This document shows, one piece after another, positions 39,089 through 52,589 of a DNA stretch of 64,000 nucleotides (its first letter is position 1; every line of letters begins with the position of its first letter). The DNA comes from Krasilnikovozyma curviuscula (Eukaryota; Basidiomycota; Tremellomycetes; Cystofilobasidiales; Mrakiaceae). Position numbers and translations under genes: made by a program. The notes beneath the pieces are model-generated. The model saw only the letters and a list, made by a program, of their open reading frames with translations, ran no database searches and was not told the DNA's origin. The DNA is taken from contig MVAQ01000035.1 in the NCBI GenBank assembly GCA_014825775.1, positions 62,001 to 126,000 on the forward strand. Direction: 5' to 3'.

Positions 39089-40640
39089 TCAGATCAAGCC
39101 AGCCTCTTTGAGCTTCTCAACGAGCTGATCGACGTTCTCAACCTACAGTACGCACACAAAAGAGTAGTAAGCTTGGGTTAGCCAAAAAAAAAAAATAGCT
39201 ATGCGGCATAAGGCGACATTTCCAAGGATAGCAGACTGACCTTTCCACCGCCCTTTCTTTCCTCGGGTTCCTTCAGGCTGATGGTCCTCAACCTCGGCTC
39301 CAAGCTGATTTCTGGAAAGTCCTTTTCGTATGAGAAGGTTGAGAGGGGCTTCTTCTTGGCTTTCATGATGTTGGGCTGTTAACGTGGGGCCGAGAGGGTA
39401 CGCGAAATCATATCAAGAGTCAGTGAGGTTAATGAAAAGAAAAAAAGAAAAAAAGTCCTCAGCCGAGATTGGTAGTATAAGACTTACAAGAGTAGCATAT
39501 CTAGGCTCATTAAGTCTGCAGAAAAAAGAGAAGAATGAAAGTGTCAACGTTTCATATTCCTTTAAGCGCCCGCCCACCGGCTGAAAAGCCAAACTATCTC
39601 TTTACCTCAAATCGGCGCTGACCACACCAGGGAGCTTCATGAACACCTTCTCCAATCCACCGTCAACCTCTCTCTCAACCTCAACCCCGGTGCCTTCGCC
39701 ATTTAGCTTGACGCTACTGGCGAAGGTCGCCTGACCCCACTGTCCAAGTAAGCCAGAGAGGATCTGTGGTGTCTGGGAGGAATCGCTGTCGATCGACTGC
39801 TTTCCCATAAGAACAAGCTTGACATCCGCAAGCTCCTTTGCTAGGTCAGCGTGTGGGGGCTTCGAGTTGGACGTCGTCGGTGGAGAGGTCAGCAGCTGGG
39901 AGAAAGTGCGCGCGACGGTGAGGGGTTCGGGAGAAGTTGGGATGGAAGTTGGGGTTGTGATGTGTACTGCTGAGTCGGCTCCCATGGCTAAGGCCGTTCG
40001 TAGGGTGTCTGCTGATCTGATTCAGCGTGAACACGATTTAAAAAGTGGTGGAGAGTGCGCCGAGCAAATATTTGAGTCGTCAGCTTTAGAAATCACAATA
40101 TCGTAGAGACGTATAGGGATGATAACATACTTGGCTGGTCCAATAGTAGCGACAATAATCTTCTGAATGTGTGATTTATTGGCATCTCGAAGTCTGATTG
40201 CTTCTTCCACAGCTGCAAACGTGCCAGTCGGCCGACGATATCGAGTCAGTCATGGGAACAAGCTAGAGCAGATTGACGAAGAGGGCCATGAATGTGTACA
40301 TACCAATCTCATCAAAAGGGTTCTGTGAAAAGGAACGACGAAAGGGTTTTTTTGCTCAGATTCGCGGGCAGTGGAAATGACGGAGAGAGTAAATGATGAG
40401 GAGGCTGCCCTTACCATGGAGTGTTTGGGGCTTAAGTCGACCTCTTTCCCACCTGGAGCAACCCGAACTTTCCTGAAAGACGTACACAGGTGTCATCAGC
40501 AACTCATTCTTATCCAGACCGGAAAGACGGATCCCGGAAGGAGCAGCTCAACGATGGATGATTGGGACTCACACAGTATAGTCGAGTGACCTCTTGACTG
40601 TGACAAGAATGTTGAAGTTTCTTGGGAGAGTGACACGCAT
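39089..40640 (-). CDS. ETFB: Electron transfer flavoprotein beta subunit
   Basis: ETF-beta pairs with ETF-alpha in the mitochondrial matrix and passes electrons from acyl-CoA and other dehydrogenases to ETF-ubiquinone oxidoreductase. The start MRVTLPRNFNILVTVKRSLDY and then VRVAPGGKEVDLSPKHSM, NPFDEIAVEEAIRLRD, ADTLRTALAMGADSAVHI and a C-terminal NIMKAKKKPLSTFSYEKDF are the family signatures. About 265 residues, close to the usual 255. Six introns, some exons under 30 nt. A glycine-rich adenosine-binding loop occurs in the middle (KQSIDSDSSQT.. LLGQWGQATFAS). Yeast calls this gene CIR1. It lies head to head with the gene at 40750, only 109 bp apart. Confidence 0.93.
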
Positions 40641-40749
40641 CGTTAAGAGGAGGTGAAGGGGGGAAAAACCGGAAATCTGGGTGCAAGCCAAGCTGAGCGT
40701 CCGTCTTTCACGAGCCTTTTTGCTGCAGAGGGGTGAGTGGCGGCTAACG
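40641..40749. promoter_or_regulatory. Compact bidirectional promoter
   Basis: Only 109 bp separate the two ATGs of ETF-beta (minus) and the membrane protein (plus), so both promoters and leaders must share this DNA. No TATA box is obvious. Confidence 0.5.
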
Positions 40750-41520
40750 ATGACCAGTGTGAGAAAGAGGAAGGTGTTTGCTGCAGCTCAGGACGACGCC
40801 GATGAGGATGATGGGTATACTCCTGGGCAGATGTTAGATGAGCAAGGTGAGTAGTGTAGCAGCCATCTGAGCGAGGGCTACAACTCGAAGCGACGCTGAT
40901 GCTGTCTTGCTATCTTGTTATCTGACATTCAGAGCAGGATGATCTGGTCAATCAGTTGAAGGATGAGAACCTCAAGTTAGATCAACAAATTAAATCCATC
41001 CTCGTCTTGATCCCTTCCGTCATCCTGGTGCTGTGAGGATATATTGAACCCTTCATATCCCCTTTACTACGAAAATGAGCGTCCTCCTGACTTCTTTGGT
41101 TTTTATAGGAATGTCTATCATCTGTTCACTTTGTTGATCTCATCCAACCCACCTGCCAACCCATTCGTCTCATCATCTTCCTTGTCGTCGACGGCGTCCT
41201 TTGCGCTGCTCCCTTTTCTGGCTACGACATCAAACATTATCTACCTGACATCCACACTCATCCCTGAAATAACTTTCTCCATCCTCTCTTCCCTCGCTCT
41301 GCCGCTTTATTCTCCTCTCCTCTTCATCGTCCCGCAGCTCCTGCTCTCAATTTACACCATCAACACTAGCGCTTCCGACTACTTTTTGCCTGAGCTGGCT
41401 TGGGGTGCACTGTGTTCTTTGAACTTAGCTGTCGGTTGGATCATGACAAGCTGGATAGCGGATCTGGGTAATGACATCGGGCAGCTCGAAGGATTGAAGT
41501 ATGGCTACAAAGGCGCTTAA
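40750..41520 (+). CDS. Small polytopic membrane protein, unrecognised; frame break near 41004-41040
   Basis: Exon 1 (MTSVRKRKVFAAAQDDADE) is spliced through a good intron (40847-40932) to EQDDLVNQLKDENLKLDQQI. That frame then runs into a TGA at 41034-41036. The protein clearly continues one frame over as ILNPSYPLYYENERPPDFFG, with about four hydrophobic segments (SFALLPFLATTSNIIYLTST, LYSPLLFIVPQLLLSIY, ALCSLNLAVGWIMTSWIA). It ends GLKYGYKGA. A 34-nt intron (41004-41037, donor gtcttg) would restore the frame; a true frameshift is the other option. No family was recognised. An ER or other endomembrane location is a guess. Confidence 0.65.
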
Positions 41521-41870
41521 CGAAATGATAATGTATAGCCATTTACGATCTTACCTCCTTGAATGTGTAAGGTAATGACTAATACTTCTGGTAAAAGGGG
41601 AAAATGTACTTGGAACTCGTTGCATTCCTTCATTCGTATCTTTTGCAGTCCTGCGCAATGACCTCGACCAAGATTGACCAAGACAACCCACCTTACGAGT
41701 TACTTAAAAGGAACTCTGTAGATATTACTCAAGAGTAGTTAAGCGCAGAAAAAGTTTTAAAAAATTATAAGATTACTGCTAAGGCGACGACTTTCGTTTG
41801 AGCCTCGATCTTGCCTCTGCGTCAATCATCACCTCTTTTTCTGTTCTTCGTTTCATTTCGGTAGCATATC
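41521..41870. other. Intergenic region before the GPI-type protein gene
   Basis: No gene is recognised. It contains an A/T-rich stretch at about 41750-41780, just upstream of the leader of the next gene. Confidence 0.45.
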
Positions 41871-43841
41871 ATGCTGGACAGGATATCAGTCCCGACCATA
41901 CTCCTCATCACAGCCTCAGCTTTGCTCTCCTTAGCACCACGATCCGCCAGAGCGTCACCCACGACGAGTACGACGACGACGACGAAGCTTTCGAAACGAG
42001 CAGACTTCAATGCGAACTATATTAACCCAAACGACTACGGAGGCTGGATGCTGACTGTGAGTGGAGTGTTTCTCTTGAGGGCCAGTTTGTCCTTTGCGAG
42101 GAGGGAGCTCGACAACTGGGAGACCCTCAACTGCATGAAACTGCAAGAGGCCGCTCCGTTTGTTCTCGTCTCGAGGATTATCATCCTCCAGCAGAAGAGA
42201 CAAAAGATAGGCTGTTTCTTCTCTCGAGTAGTGGCATTGGAGGATGAAGCACCGTCTACCATCCCTCGACTCAAAAGAGAGCTCCTGTTGGATATTCTGG
42301 TCGCTTTGGACGACGTCGCTTCCCGAGAGACGATAATTCGGGTCGTCGCAGCTGCGGGGTGCTTCACAGCGATGCCTTGCCTCTCGCTGACAGACAGTTC
42401 ATCCCGACCTCCTACATGATAATATCTCATATCATGCAATTGTTCCGCCCGCCAAACCACTGCATGACATGTCGTCTCTGTCGCGACTCCGTCACTCACG
42501 TTGTTCTCGCTCTTTTCACCATCAAACAGAACGTCACCGGAACCTACCCAGCCGGCCTTGGAGAGCCTTTGAACGTCATTATATCTGCCCAGTCCACCCC
42601 TGCCGTCCTACTCGATTCCCAAGACAACGGCGGCTTCCAGAACTGGGCGCTCAGCCTCAACTTTTCTGGCGAGTGCCTGGGTCAGCACAGTGGTGGTCCT
42701 CAGGCTGCAAACTTAGGTGACGGCAGAGGTATACGTGAGTGGTTTTCCATTTTTTGATCAGTTGCGCTCGTGTCGGAGGGCTTGTTGAAGGGAGGGAAAT
42801 GGTGCCCTTTCAATCTTGGCACCAGAAATGACGAACCCGCAGTATTGACACTTTTTTTCGTGCTGTCATCCTTGTTGGCTTACAGAAAACCAAACAGCTG
42901 AATTGAGAGAAAACTTTGGGGATGTGAGTTTCAAGACAGTTTTCCTAACTTCACGAACACATTTTGGCCCCAATGTTGACGCTCTGTTTTCACTTTTCTC
43001 TAGATCTACTTTGGGACGTGCACAGAAACGTTCAACGGTGGTAACCATTTCCGATATGTAAGTACATACAGCCTTCCGTCTCATTGCTTTTGCAGCATGA
43101 GAAGACCTACATCGCTGACACCTCCTGTTCTCACCTGGGGGCTTCTTCTTCTTTGACCTTTAATGCCACCCTGAAGTTCCCCCAAAAACCAACCAATGGA
43201 GCCCTGTTTACAGGAGCCATGTTCCTAGCCGCATCTATAGAGAAGAACCTTGCTGCGAGCCATGATATCGTCGTCAACGGCTACGACCTGGGAAGGTAAG
43301 GCCCCCTTTCCCGCTCTCCCACCGAGACAGTTAGAAGTAGAAAAGAACGTATTTAAAACATCTCATCACTTTCTCCGCCTTATTTCTCAGGGATGTCGTC
43401 GTCTCCCGCTCGGTCTATGGAAATTCGTCCATCACGCTTCCAACACTCTCGATAACGAACCAGACCACATACAGTGGCTCAAGCAGCTACGCCAACTATA
43501 CTTACCATAACAGCGTTCAATACGTCAGTGGGCTACTTCAGAACTCATCTGGTGAGCAGTTAATCTTTCTTCATCTTGCTTTGTCGATGTTGCAACTTAC
43601 TTTTGGCTCTTTTCTGGTCTCTTCTTTCTTTCTTTTAGACGGCATTAACCATTACCTCACTGTAGAATCTAACGGTCGACCAGCAATAGATGGATTGGTA
43701 GCCGTCATAACTGTCACCATCACCTCCCAACCGCAATCCAGCACATCTGGCGCGCTGCCTGCATTGTCGAGATCTGAAGGTCTCGTTGGTTTAAGCTTGT
43801 TGACCATTATGGTTTCTGCAGTAGGGTTGATTGCAATGTAA
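41871..43841 (+). CDS. Secreted, probably GPI-anchored protein of unknown family
   Basis: The N-terminus is a typical signal peptide (MLDRISVPTILLITASALLS) followed by a Ser/Thr stretch and a possible Kex2 site (LSKRADF). After splicing the mature part reads GWMLTNVTGTYPAGLGEPLN, QNWALSLNFSGECLGQHSGG, YFGTCTETFNGGNHFRY and TYIADTSCSHLGASSSLTF. It holds several N-glycosylation motifs and a few cysteines. The C-terminus has a small-residue region (STSGALPALSRS) and a hydrophobic tail ending LIAM, as expected for GPI attachment. Role at the cell surface or wall is inferred. The second intron seems unusually long (42057-42529). Family not recognised. Confidence 0.78.
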
Positions 43842-44334
43842 AAAGTCCCCATCTTAGATCCTTCTGCTTTACATTAGACCTTTGCCCAGTGACTTCTCGT
43901 CCTTTGATCATACACCTCTAGAACATGCTTTCTTCTTTCTCTTCCTCCCATTTCTCTCTGTTATACCTTCGCCTTCAATCTCGTGTATCTCAAGTACATA
44001 GTGTTTCAGTAATACCCCAAAACTTGTACTTGTAGTTACGTCCCGGACTCCCCTCTTTGAACAATTCACCTCTTTGCTCCTTCATTCCTCTTTTTTTTGC
44101 ACTTGTCCTTTTATCGACATCACCAACACTCATTTGTAGTCCTTTTCACATCGTCGAGCTTTTTACCAAAATTGTTTTTTTTCATGTTACCGCCATAGAT
44201 GGGTTTTGCTTGGTTCGTTTCTCGTGCAAGAGCAGCTTGCAGATTTCAGAGGTTAAAGGAAATATGTATATTACACATCATTAATTAAGAACGAAAGAAA
44301 GGTCAAACGATGGGGGAAATGCTGTTCCAAGAAA
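43842..44334. other. Convergent 3' flanks of the GPI-type gene and KGD1
   Basis: T-rich and C/T-rich sequence without a recognised gene. The right end abuts the stop codon of the open frame that follows KGD1. Confidence 0.45.
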
Positions 44335-44604
44335 CTACCACTGCCACCAGGATTTCTTCTTTTCTTTTAGCTCCTCATTCGTCTTCATCGTAGTAGCAAC
44401 AGGTTGCTGTTTGGGTTGTTGTTTGAGACGTTCTAATGCTTCTCTTCTCTCGGCAGCTACTTTCCTGGCAACTTCTTCGAGCGAGAGTGATGGTTGGGTT
44501 TTGTTTATTGGTGTGGAAGATGGCAGAGGGTGAGAGGGAGATGTTTCGGAAGGGGAAGAAGAAGGGTTCGAAGATGTGCTAGTACTTGAAGCTGCGGCAT
44601 CATT
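44335..44604 (-). other. In-frame 89-codon open extension directly after the KGD1 stop
   Basis: Directly after the KGD1 TGA the same frame stays open to a TAG at 44335-44337. It begins [12 protein letters not shown], continues as a Ser/Pro-rich linker, then a charged helix (LSLEEVARKVAAERREALER) and a Lys-rich end finishing KKKSWWQW. There is no ATG near its beginning and no GT donor before the TGA in the last KGD1 exon that would let splicing remove the stop. It could be a stop-readthrough extension, a recent stop gain, an assembly error or chance. Coding status is not established. Confidence 0.45.
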
Positions 44605-47600
44605 TCAGTTGAAAGCTTGGTCAAGGAAAGCCTTGATCTCAGCCTATTAAAAAATGATTGGAACGTCAGCTGACGTCTTTTGAGGATTTCATACAGGCTA
44701 CAACTCACCAAGTGAATAGCCTTCTTTCCGGTAGCTGGGGAAGCAGATGGATTTCGGCCAGCATATATTGGAGTCTTGTCAGCATGGTGCTTGGTCTCCT
44801 TGAACGCAGTGAAAAGACGTGGCTGAACGTAAGACCAGGCTCCAGCGTTGAGAGGCTCCTCCTGTTTGGATCCACAACATACTAACGTCAGTCATTAATC
44901 GATGAGAAGGAAAAGGCGACATCACGGACCTGACACCAAACAATTTCTTTGGCGTTAGCGAATTGGTCGATATATGGAGTGAGGAGATCGTATGGGAATG
45001 GCGAGATCTGTTCAACTCTAGCGATAACGACATCCTTAATTCCACGGTCTTCCCTCTCCTTCAACAAAGTCTGGTAGACTTGTCCAGAGCAAAGAATGAC
45101 TCTCTTGACCTCTTCATCTGGAACCATGTCTGTAGACATTTCCGGAAGGAAACGTTGGAATGAAGATTCGCCAGTGAAGTCCTCAATGTTGGAACGGGCG
45201 TTAGGGTGACGGAGCAAGTTCTTGGAGAAGAAAAGGACGAGTGGTTTTCGGAATTCTCGGTGGACCTGTCTTCGGAGGACATGGAAGTAGTTTGCAGGGG
45301 TACTATGAGAAACAGAGTGGAAGAGAAATTATCATCAATGACCGGTTCCTTCAAACAGAAAGAAAAGAGCACTTACGTCGGGTAAACGACTTGCATGTTG
45401 CAATCTTGGTGCATTCTGTTGAGCATCTGCTCGGTTGGGTAGACGTTGGGGTGGTCGTCACAGAGCTGCAAGAATCTTTCGATTCTACCGGAGGAATGCT
45501 CTGGTCCTTGTCCATCGTAACCGTGGGGAAGGGAAAGAACCATACCGGTTCGTTGCAACCATTTGCGTTCACCCGAAGCGATGAACTGATCGATGATGAC
45601 TTGACATCCGTTCGCGAAATCACCGAATTGAGCTGTGAAGAAGGATACAAAATTAGCAATAGCCAGTCGAAAGCCTGCATCCAATATTTGGACATACCTT
45701 CCCACATTGTCAAGGAGTCTGGAGAGACAAGAGAGTAACCTAACTCGAAACCAAGGACGCCGAACTCGGAAAGATGTGAGTTGGAAACGACGAATTTAGC
45801 CTGATCGCCTCCGAGGTGGTTCAAAGGAATGTACTGGTTCTCATTCTCTTGATCATGGATGACGGCATGACGTTGTGAGAAAGTACCCCGCTCAACATCC
45901 TGTCCAGAAACTCTAACGTGGATCTTCTCGAGGGCAAGTGAGCCGAAAGCAAGAGCCTCAGCAGTGGACCAATCAATTCCCTTTCCTTCCTCGACAGTCT
46001 TTCCTCGAGTCTTGAGGATACGAGCCAAGTTCTTGTGTGGAGTAAATTTACCTGGGAAAGTTGAGACAACTTCACCAATGCGCTTCAATGTGGCCTCTTC
46101 GACTGCTGTAGGGAGGTGTGGGAGAATGTTTTCAGAAAGCTCCTTTGGAGTTGGGAAGCCGTCCCATGAGGATGAAAGCCATTCCTTTGGCTGAGGGGTA
46201 TAGTCCTTCGAGGCTTCGAAAGCAGACTCCATCATGCCCAAGACCCACTTTTTGTGTTCAGCGATGTCATCCGCACTGAAAGCTTTCTCCTTCATCAATT
46301 TGTCGGTGTACTGAGTCAGAGCACTTGGGTGCTTCTCAATGGCCTTGTACATCCTTGGTTGAGTGAAGGATGGCTGATCGGTCTCGTTGTGTCCATATTT
46401 ACGGTAGCAGACGATATCAATGATAACATCTGTCTTGAACTTGGCTCTCCAGTCGGCAGCAAGTTGACAGACGTAATTGACTGCTTCAACATCGTCACCA
46501 TTCACGTGGAAGATAGGAGCATCAACGGACTTGGCGATATCGGATGGGTAAGGAGTAGAGCGAGAGAATCTTGGATCGGTGGTGAACTGTAGTGAAAAGT
46601 CAGTGTCGGAGCGTTAATGCCAACGGTAATCGACGAGAACTTACACCAATCTGGTTGTTGACGATAATGTGGATGGTTCCGCCAGTTCCGTAGTTTGGAA
46701 GAGAGTGCATGCCCATAGTTTCGTAAACGACACCCTGACCAGCGAATGCGGCATCACCGTGCAGGAGTAGGCCCATAGCGGTTGTGTGGTCGGTGTCGCC
46801 TTCAAAGTGTTGGATAGCCTTGGTCTTTCCGAGAACGACTGGGTCTTCAGCCTCCAGGTGGGAAGGGTTGGCGACCAGGGACAGAGAGACCTTCTTGCCG
46901 GAAGGAGTTGGTCTGACGTAGTTGGCACCTAAGTGGTACTTGACATCACCACCATTGCTGTCGTCTTCAGCAAGAGTTCCTTTGCTGTAGATGAGAAAAG
47001 AAGAACTCAGTTTCTGGGCAGCGAAATGAAATAAATCGGCAGAAAACGTACAATTCGTTCAAAATGGCTTCAATTGGCTTTCTGATGACGTTGGCCAGAA
47101 CATTCAGTCTACCTCTATGTGGCATACCCATAACAACGGCCTTGACGCCCTCGTCAACAGATCTGTCGATGAGAGCCTTCATGCCAGGAATCAAAGTTTC
47201 ACAACCCTCCAAACCGAATCGCTTCTCGTTGGGGAATTTGGACGCGATGAAGGACTCAAATCCATCCGACCAGATTAATCTGTCGAGGATCATACGCTTT
47301 TCTTCAAGATTGTAGGAGTAGGGGTTGGGGGTCTCGAGACGTTCACGAATCCAGTCGCACTGCAACTTGTCGGAGATGTGGACGTATTGAGCACCAATGG
47401 GGCCACCTATATTGTCACACATGTCAGTGTAAAGGACATAGAAGCTGCTGGATGAAATTAAGATGCTTACAATAAATCTTTTTCAGTGAGTCGATGATCT
47501 CACCAAGGGTCATATTGCTTCTGCCATCGACAGCGAATCTGGGAAGAATTCCTGGGCCCAGAGTAATTTCTTTTGACAAGTCTTTCTCAGACCAACCATA

Positions 47601-48372
47601 GTGAGAAAGTTCGAGTTCGACTGGTTTCGACGAGGAGAGATCGGCATCCTGGATTCCAAGTGGATCGAGGTTGGCGACGTGGTGTCCACGAACTTGGTAT
47701 GCTCTAACAAGAAGTTGAACCTGAACGAGAAGTAAGATAGGGCGTTTTCAATAAGGCATTCAACAAGGACAAAGTACTATGCCGACTATGTGGGCGCGGT
47801 GGGTAAGAAGAAAAAAATTGTCTGCTCACCTTTAGGTGATCGCCCAAGTTATCTGACTTTCCAAGATCTGGAGTAGCTACACCTTCAATAGCAGCTCCAG
47901 ATGCTGGTGCAGGAGTGAAAGCTTGAGAAGAAGGAAGGCCGTTGTCAAGACCAGCGAAGTAAGTACGCCAGGAGACGTGGACTGATGATGGATCCTACGA
48001 GTTTGGTCAAGAAAAAAGGTCAGACCGTCGAAATTAAAAACGTGACACATCAGTCAAGAGACTTACCTCGAGGTAGGCTTTGTACATTCTGTGGGAAAGA
48101 ACAACACAACACAATGATTTTTCAGTCACAAACATCTCTTTTCTCATTGGAGCTTGACCTCTGCCAACGAAAGCACAGCAAAAGGCAAACCCGAACACGA
48201 AGACTCACTCGGAAACATAGTAGGAGTTGTTGCTGGTTGCAAAGTTGTCATTGGGGCTTGGGGCAGGAGCAGTAGCGTAGCCAGCTCTCTTGACGAGAGG
48301 AGTTACTGACCCAGGGAGATGGGATCGTCGAGCGAGGTTATTCCTCAGCGACCTGGGAATGGATCGTATCAT
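44605..48372 (-). CDS. KGD1: 2-oxoglutarate dehydrogenase E1 component
   Basis: E1 of the 2-oxoglutarate dehydrogenase complex decarboxylates 2-oxoglutarate with thiamine diphosphate in the mitochondrial matrix (TCA cycle). The start [19 protein letters not shown] is a matrix presequence. Then come the E1 N-terminal motif ([20 protein letters not shown]), [59 protein letters not shown], the thiamine-diphosphate region [20 protein letters not shown], and [20 protein letters not shown]. The transketolase-like C-terminal domain follows ([27 protein letters not shown]), with [20 protein letters not shown] and the end [10 protein letters not shown]. Length about 1,000 residues, with about ten introns. 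The ATG at 48372 is chosen; an in-frame ATG at 48435 would add 21 residues. The frame stays open after the stop (see separate entry). Confidence 0.96.
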
Positions 48373-48613
48373 CTTGAGCTGATGAACAGAGTTGAAGTCA
48401 GTGGTTGAACTGCTGGCTGTTGCCAAATGATGCACCTACAAAAGTTGACGTTGGCGTGTCGTTTAGGGAAAGACGCAAACCTAAGAGCCGGTCACTCGCC
48501 TTTGTAGGCGCTAGTCGGCCCTTCCGCCTCGCATCGTCCAAAACGCTCACTACTACCAAAACAAATATGGACAAGTGGGTTGCATACAATATATTGTGGT
48601 ATCCCAAACAGTC

Positions 48614-49791
48614 TCATCGAGCATTCCTCACCAGTATCCTGACTCCGCTCAGGAAATGGCCAACCATCAGCGCAAAGCAGTTGTCCTCCCCACGGCGTTC
48701 AGCAGCCCCTTCTTCCATCAAAGCTTTGGTATCAAGAATTTCAAGTTCAAGTTCGTGTGATTTGAATTGGGAGTTCTGGTAAAGGAAGAAGAAGGAACCA
48801 CGTCTGAACAGCAGTTACATGACAACGGATGGTCTCAGTTGAACTCACGTTGGGCTTGGTAACCTGCGTCAAGTCGACTTGCATAATCTGATGCTTGTAG
48901 CTGAGTCGATCCTTGAGTCTGACATCTCCTATCGGTTGAGTTGGGGGGACGACGGCGACTGTGCAGTAAATTGAACATTGGACACGCACCAAGTAAACAA
49001 ACAATGTCAACGGCGAGAAAACCCCATTATAATCAAAGGTATTACCCACTTGGCATTTCAACACTGCAACTCAGTCTCCAATCGAATGCACCTTGAGGGT
49101 TGAAGACGTTCAAATCCCCCAACCTGATCTTCTCACAAACACCACCTTCAACAATTTCGCCAGTTCTGGAATGAGTGCGCACTCGAACTCTGCGGTTCGC
49201 TTCTTGAGGCAATGGGTAGAAAGTATCTGCTTCATAAAGATGTGAATATGTAATGTTGGAATTAGGTTGCTGAGTCAAAGAATTGAGAAGCTGGTTGTAG
49301 TGTCGGTGGTCTGGGAGAGGTATCGAGGATTGGAAGATGTAGGACAGAGGTTGGCCACCGTTTTGAGATCCGCTTTCTTGGAGGACTATCAGAGATGGAC
49401 ACAAATACCGGTTAAGAAGGGTTGGTTGCAGCACATTCAGGCAGAATAAGGGAAGACGAACTAGTTTCTGTCTGGACAGGTAACGTTATTCGTCTTCGCG
49501 TCCCTTGGTCAACGATGGTACCTATCTTTGCTTCAATCTAAAATATTCCAAACACAACCAAATGAAAGCTGTCAGGACGTCACACCCAGCCATCCAATTC
49601 ACTCGAAAAAAAAAACCTGCCTCGACATATTCTCTGCCGTCACACATAGCATAAATCCACTCCCCGACAACTCTAGTGATTTCGTCAGCAGCTGGAATAC
49701 CAAAGAAACTGTCTGCTAAACCTCCTGGAGCATCATTCAGAGAGTCACTGGGCATCTCAGGAGCTGCTAAGGGCTGATATTGAGCGTTCAT
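48614..49791 (-). CDS. CET1: mRNA capping enzyme, RNA 5'-triphosphatase (Cet1 type)
   Basis: This metal-dependent enzyme removes the terminal phosphate of nascent mRNA before guanylylation in the nucleus. The tunnel-family motifs are present: YVEIEAKIGTIVD (metal-binding acidic strand), PVQTETIL, DHRHYNQLLNS, RVRVRTHSRTGEIVE, FDWRLSCSVEMP, LKDRLSYKHQIMQVDLTQVT, and the second acidic strand SHELELEIL. It ends HFLSGVRILVRNAR. The protein is about 300 residues, essentially the catalytic domain. To give YVEIEAKIG the first intron (49538-49620) must use a GC donor; the second uses gttcgt and restores TETILQES. It is a fungal-type enzyme, unrelated to the cysteine-phosphatase type of animals. Confidence 0.9.
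49538..49620 (-). other. Likely GC-AG intron in CET1
   Basis: Exon 1 ends ...GREYVE and exon 2 starts IEAKIGTIVD. The conserved junction needs the donor GAG|gcaggt, with acceptor ttttag. The nearby GT (one codon later) gives a stop codon after splicing, and a gtcgag donor two codons earlier would lose the conserved Val-Glu. Confidence 0.55.
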
Positions 49792-50260
49792 GTGTTCTTC
49801 CTCTGTCCTTCTTCTTTTCGTTGGATTCCTAAAAACCAGACGGAGAAGATCTTCATTAACTGATGTTTCTTTTTATTATCAAAAGACCGTGGATCGTACT
49901 CGTCTTCATGAGAGGATGGAGTTGAACGGTGGTCCTCATAGTCGAGAACCTGCCGTTTCCTGCACAGTTCGGGACAAAGAAGACGAATCAGAGGTTGAGA
50001 TGAGCTGTCCGTGTAGGAGGAGGAAAATCTTACGTAGGTGCTGATGACATTCTGCGACTAATGAGGTTCGAAGCAGGCCTGCGGCGTGCTACGTGCTTGC
50101 TTTCCCTTGCATCTTGTTTAAATTTAGTAAAATTGCTGACGGGCTTTTCCAAGTAGCAGAGTGAAGATATTCTAGAAATGAAAATGCTAAAGTGTCATAC
50201 AAAGATGAAATACCTTTCTCTGGAAATTTATCAAGCGAAGCGGCGGATGAGATGTGAAGA
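49792..50260. other. Intergenic region CBK1-CET1
   Basis: It holds the CET1 promoter and the 3' flank of the kinase gene. A plus-strand open frame at 49790-50044 shows no family resemblance. Confidence 0.45.

Positions 50261-52589
<2,329 letters not shown>

Noticed and set aside
44658..45738. Plus-strand open frames across KGD1
   Set aside because: They are antisense to strongly conserved E1 sequence.
48398..48607. Extra last exon for CET1 reaching 48398
   Set aside because: The frame already ends well at HFLSGVRILVRNAR, matching the family end, and the needed splice phases give early stops.
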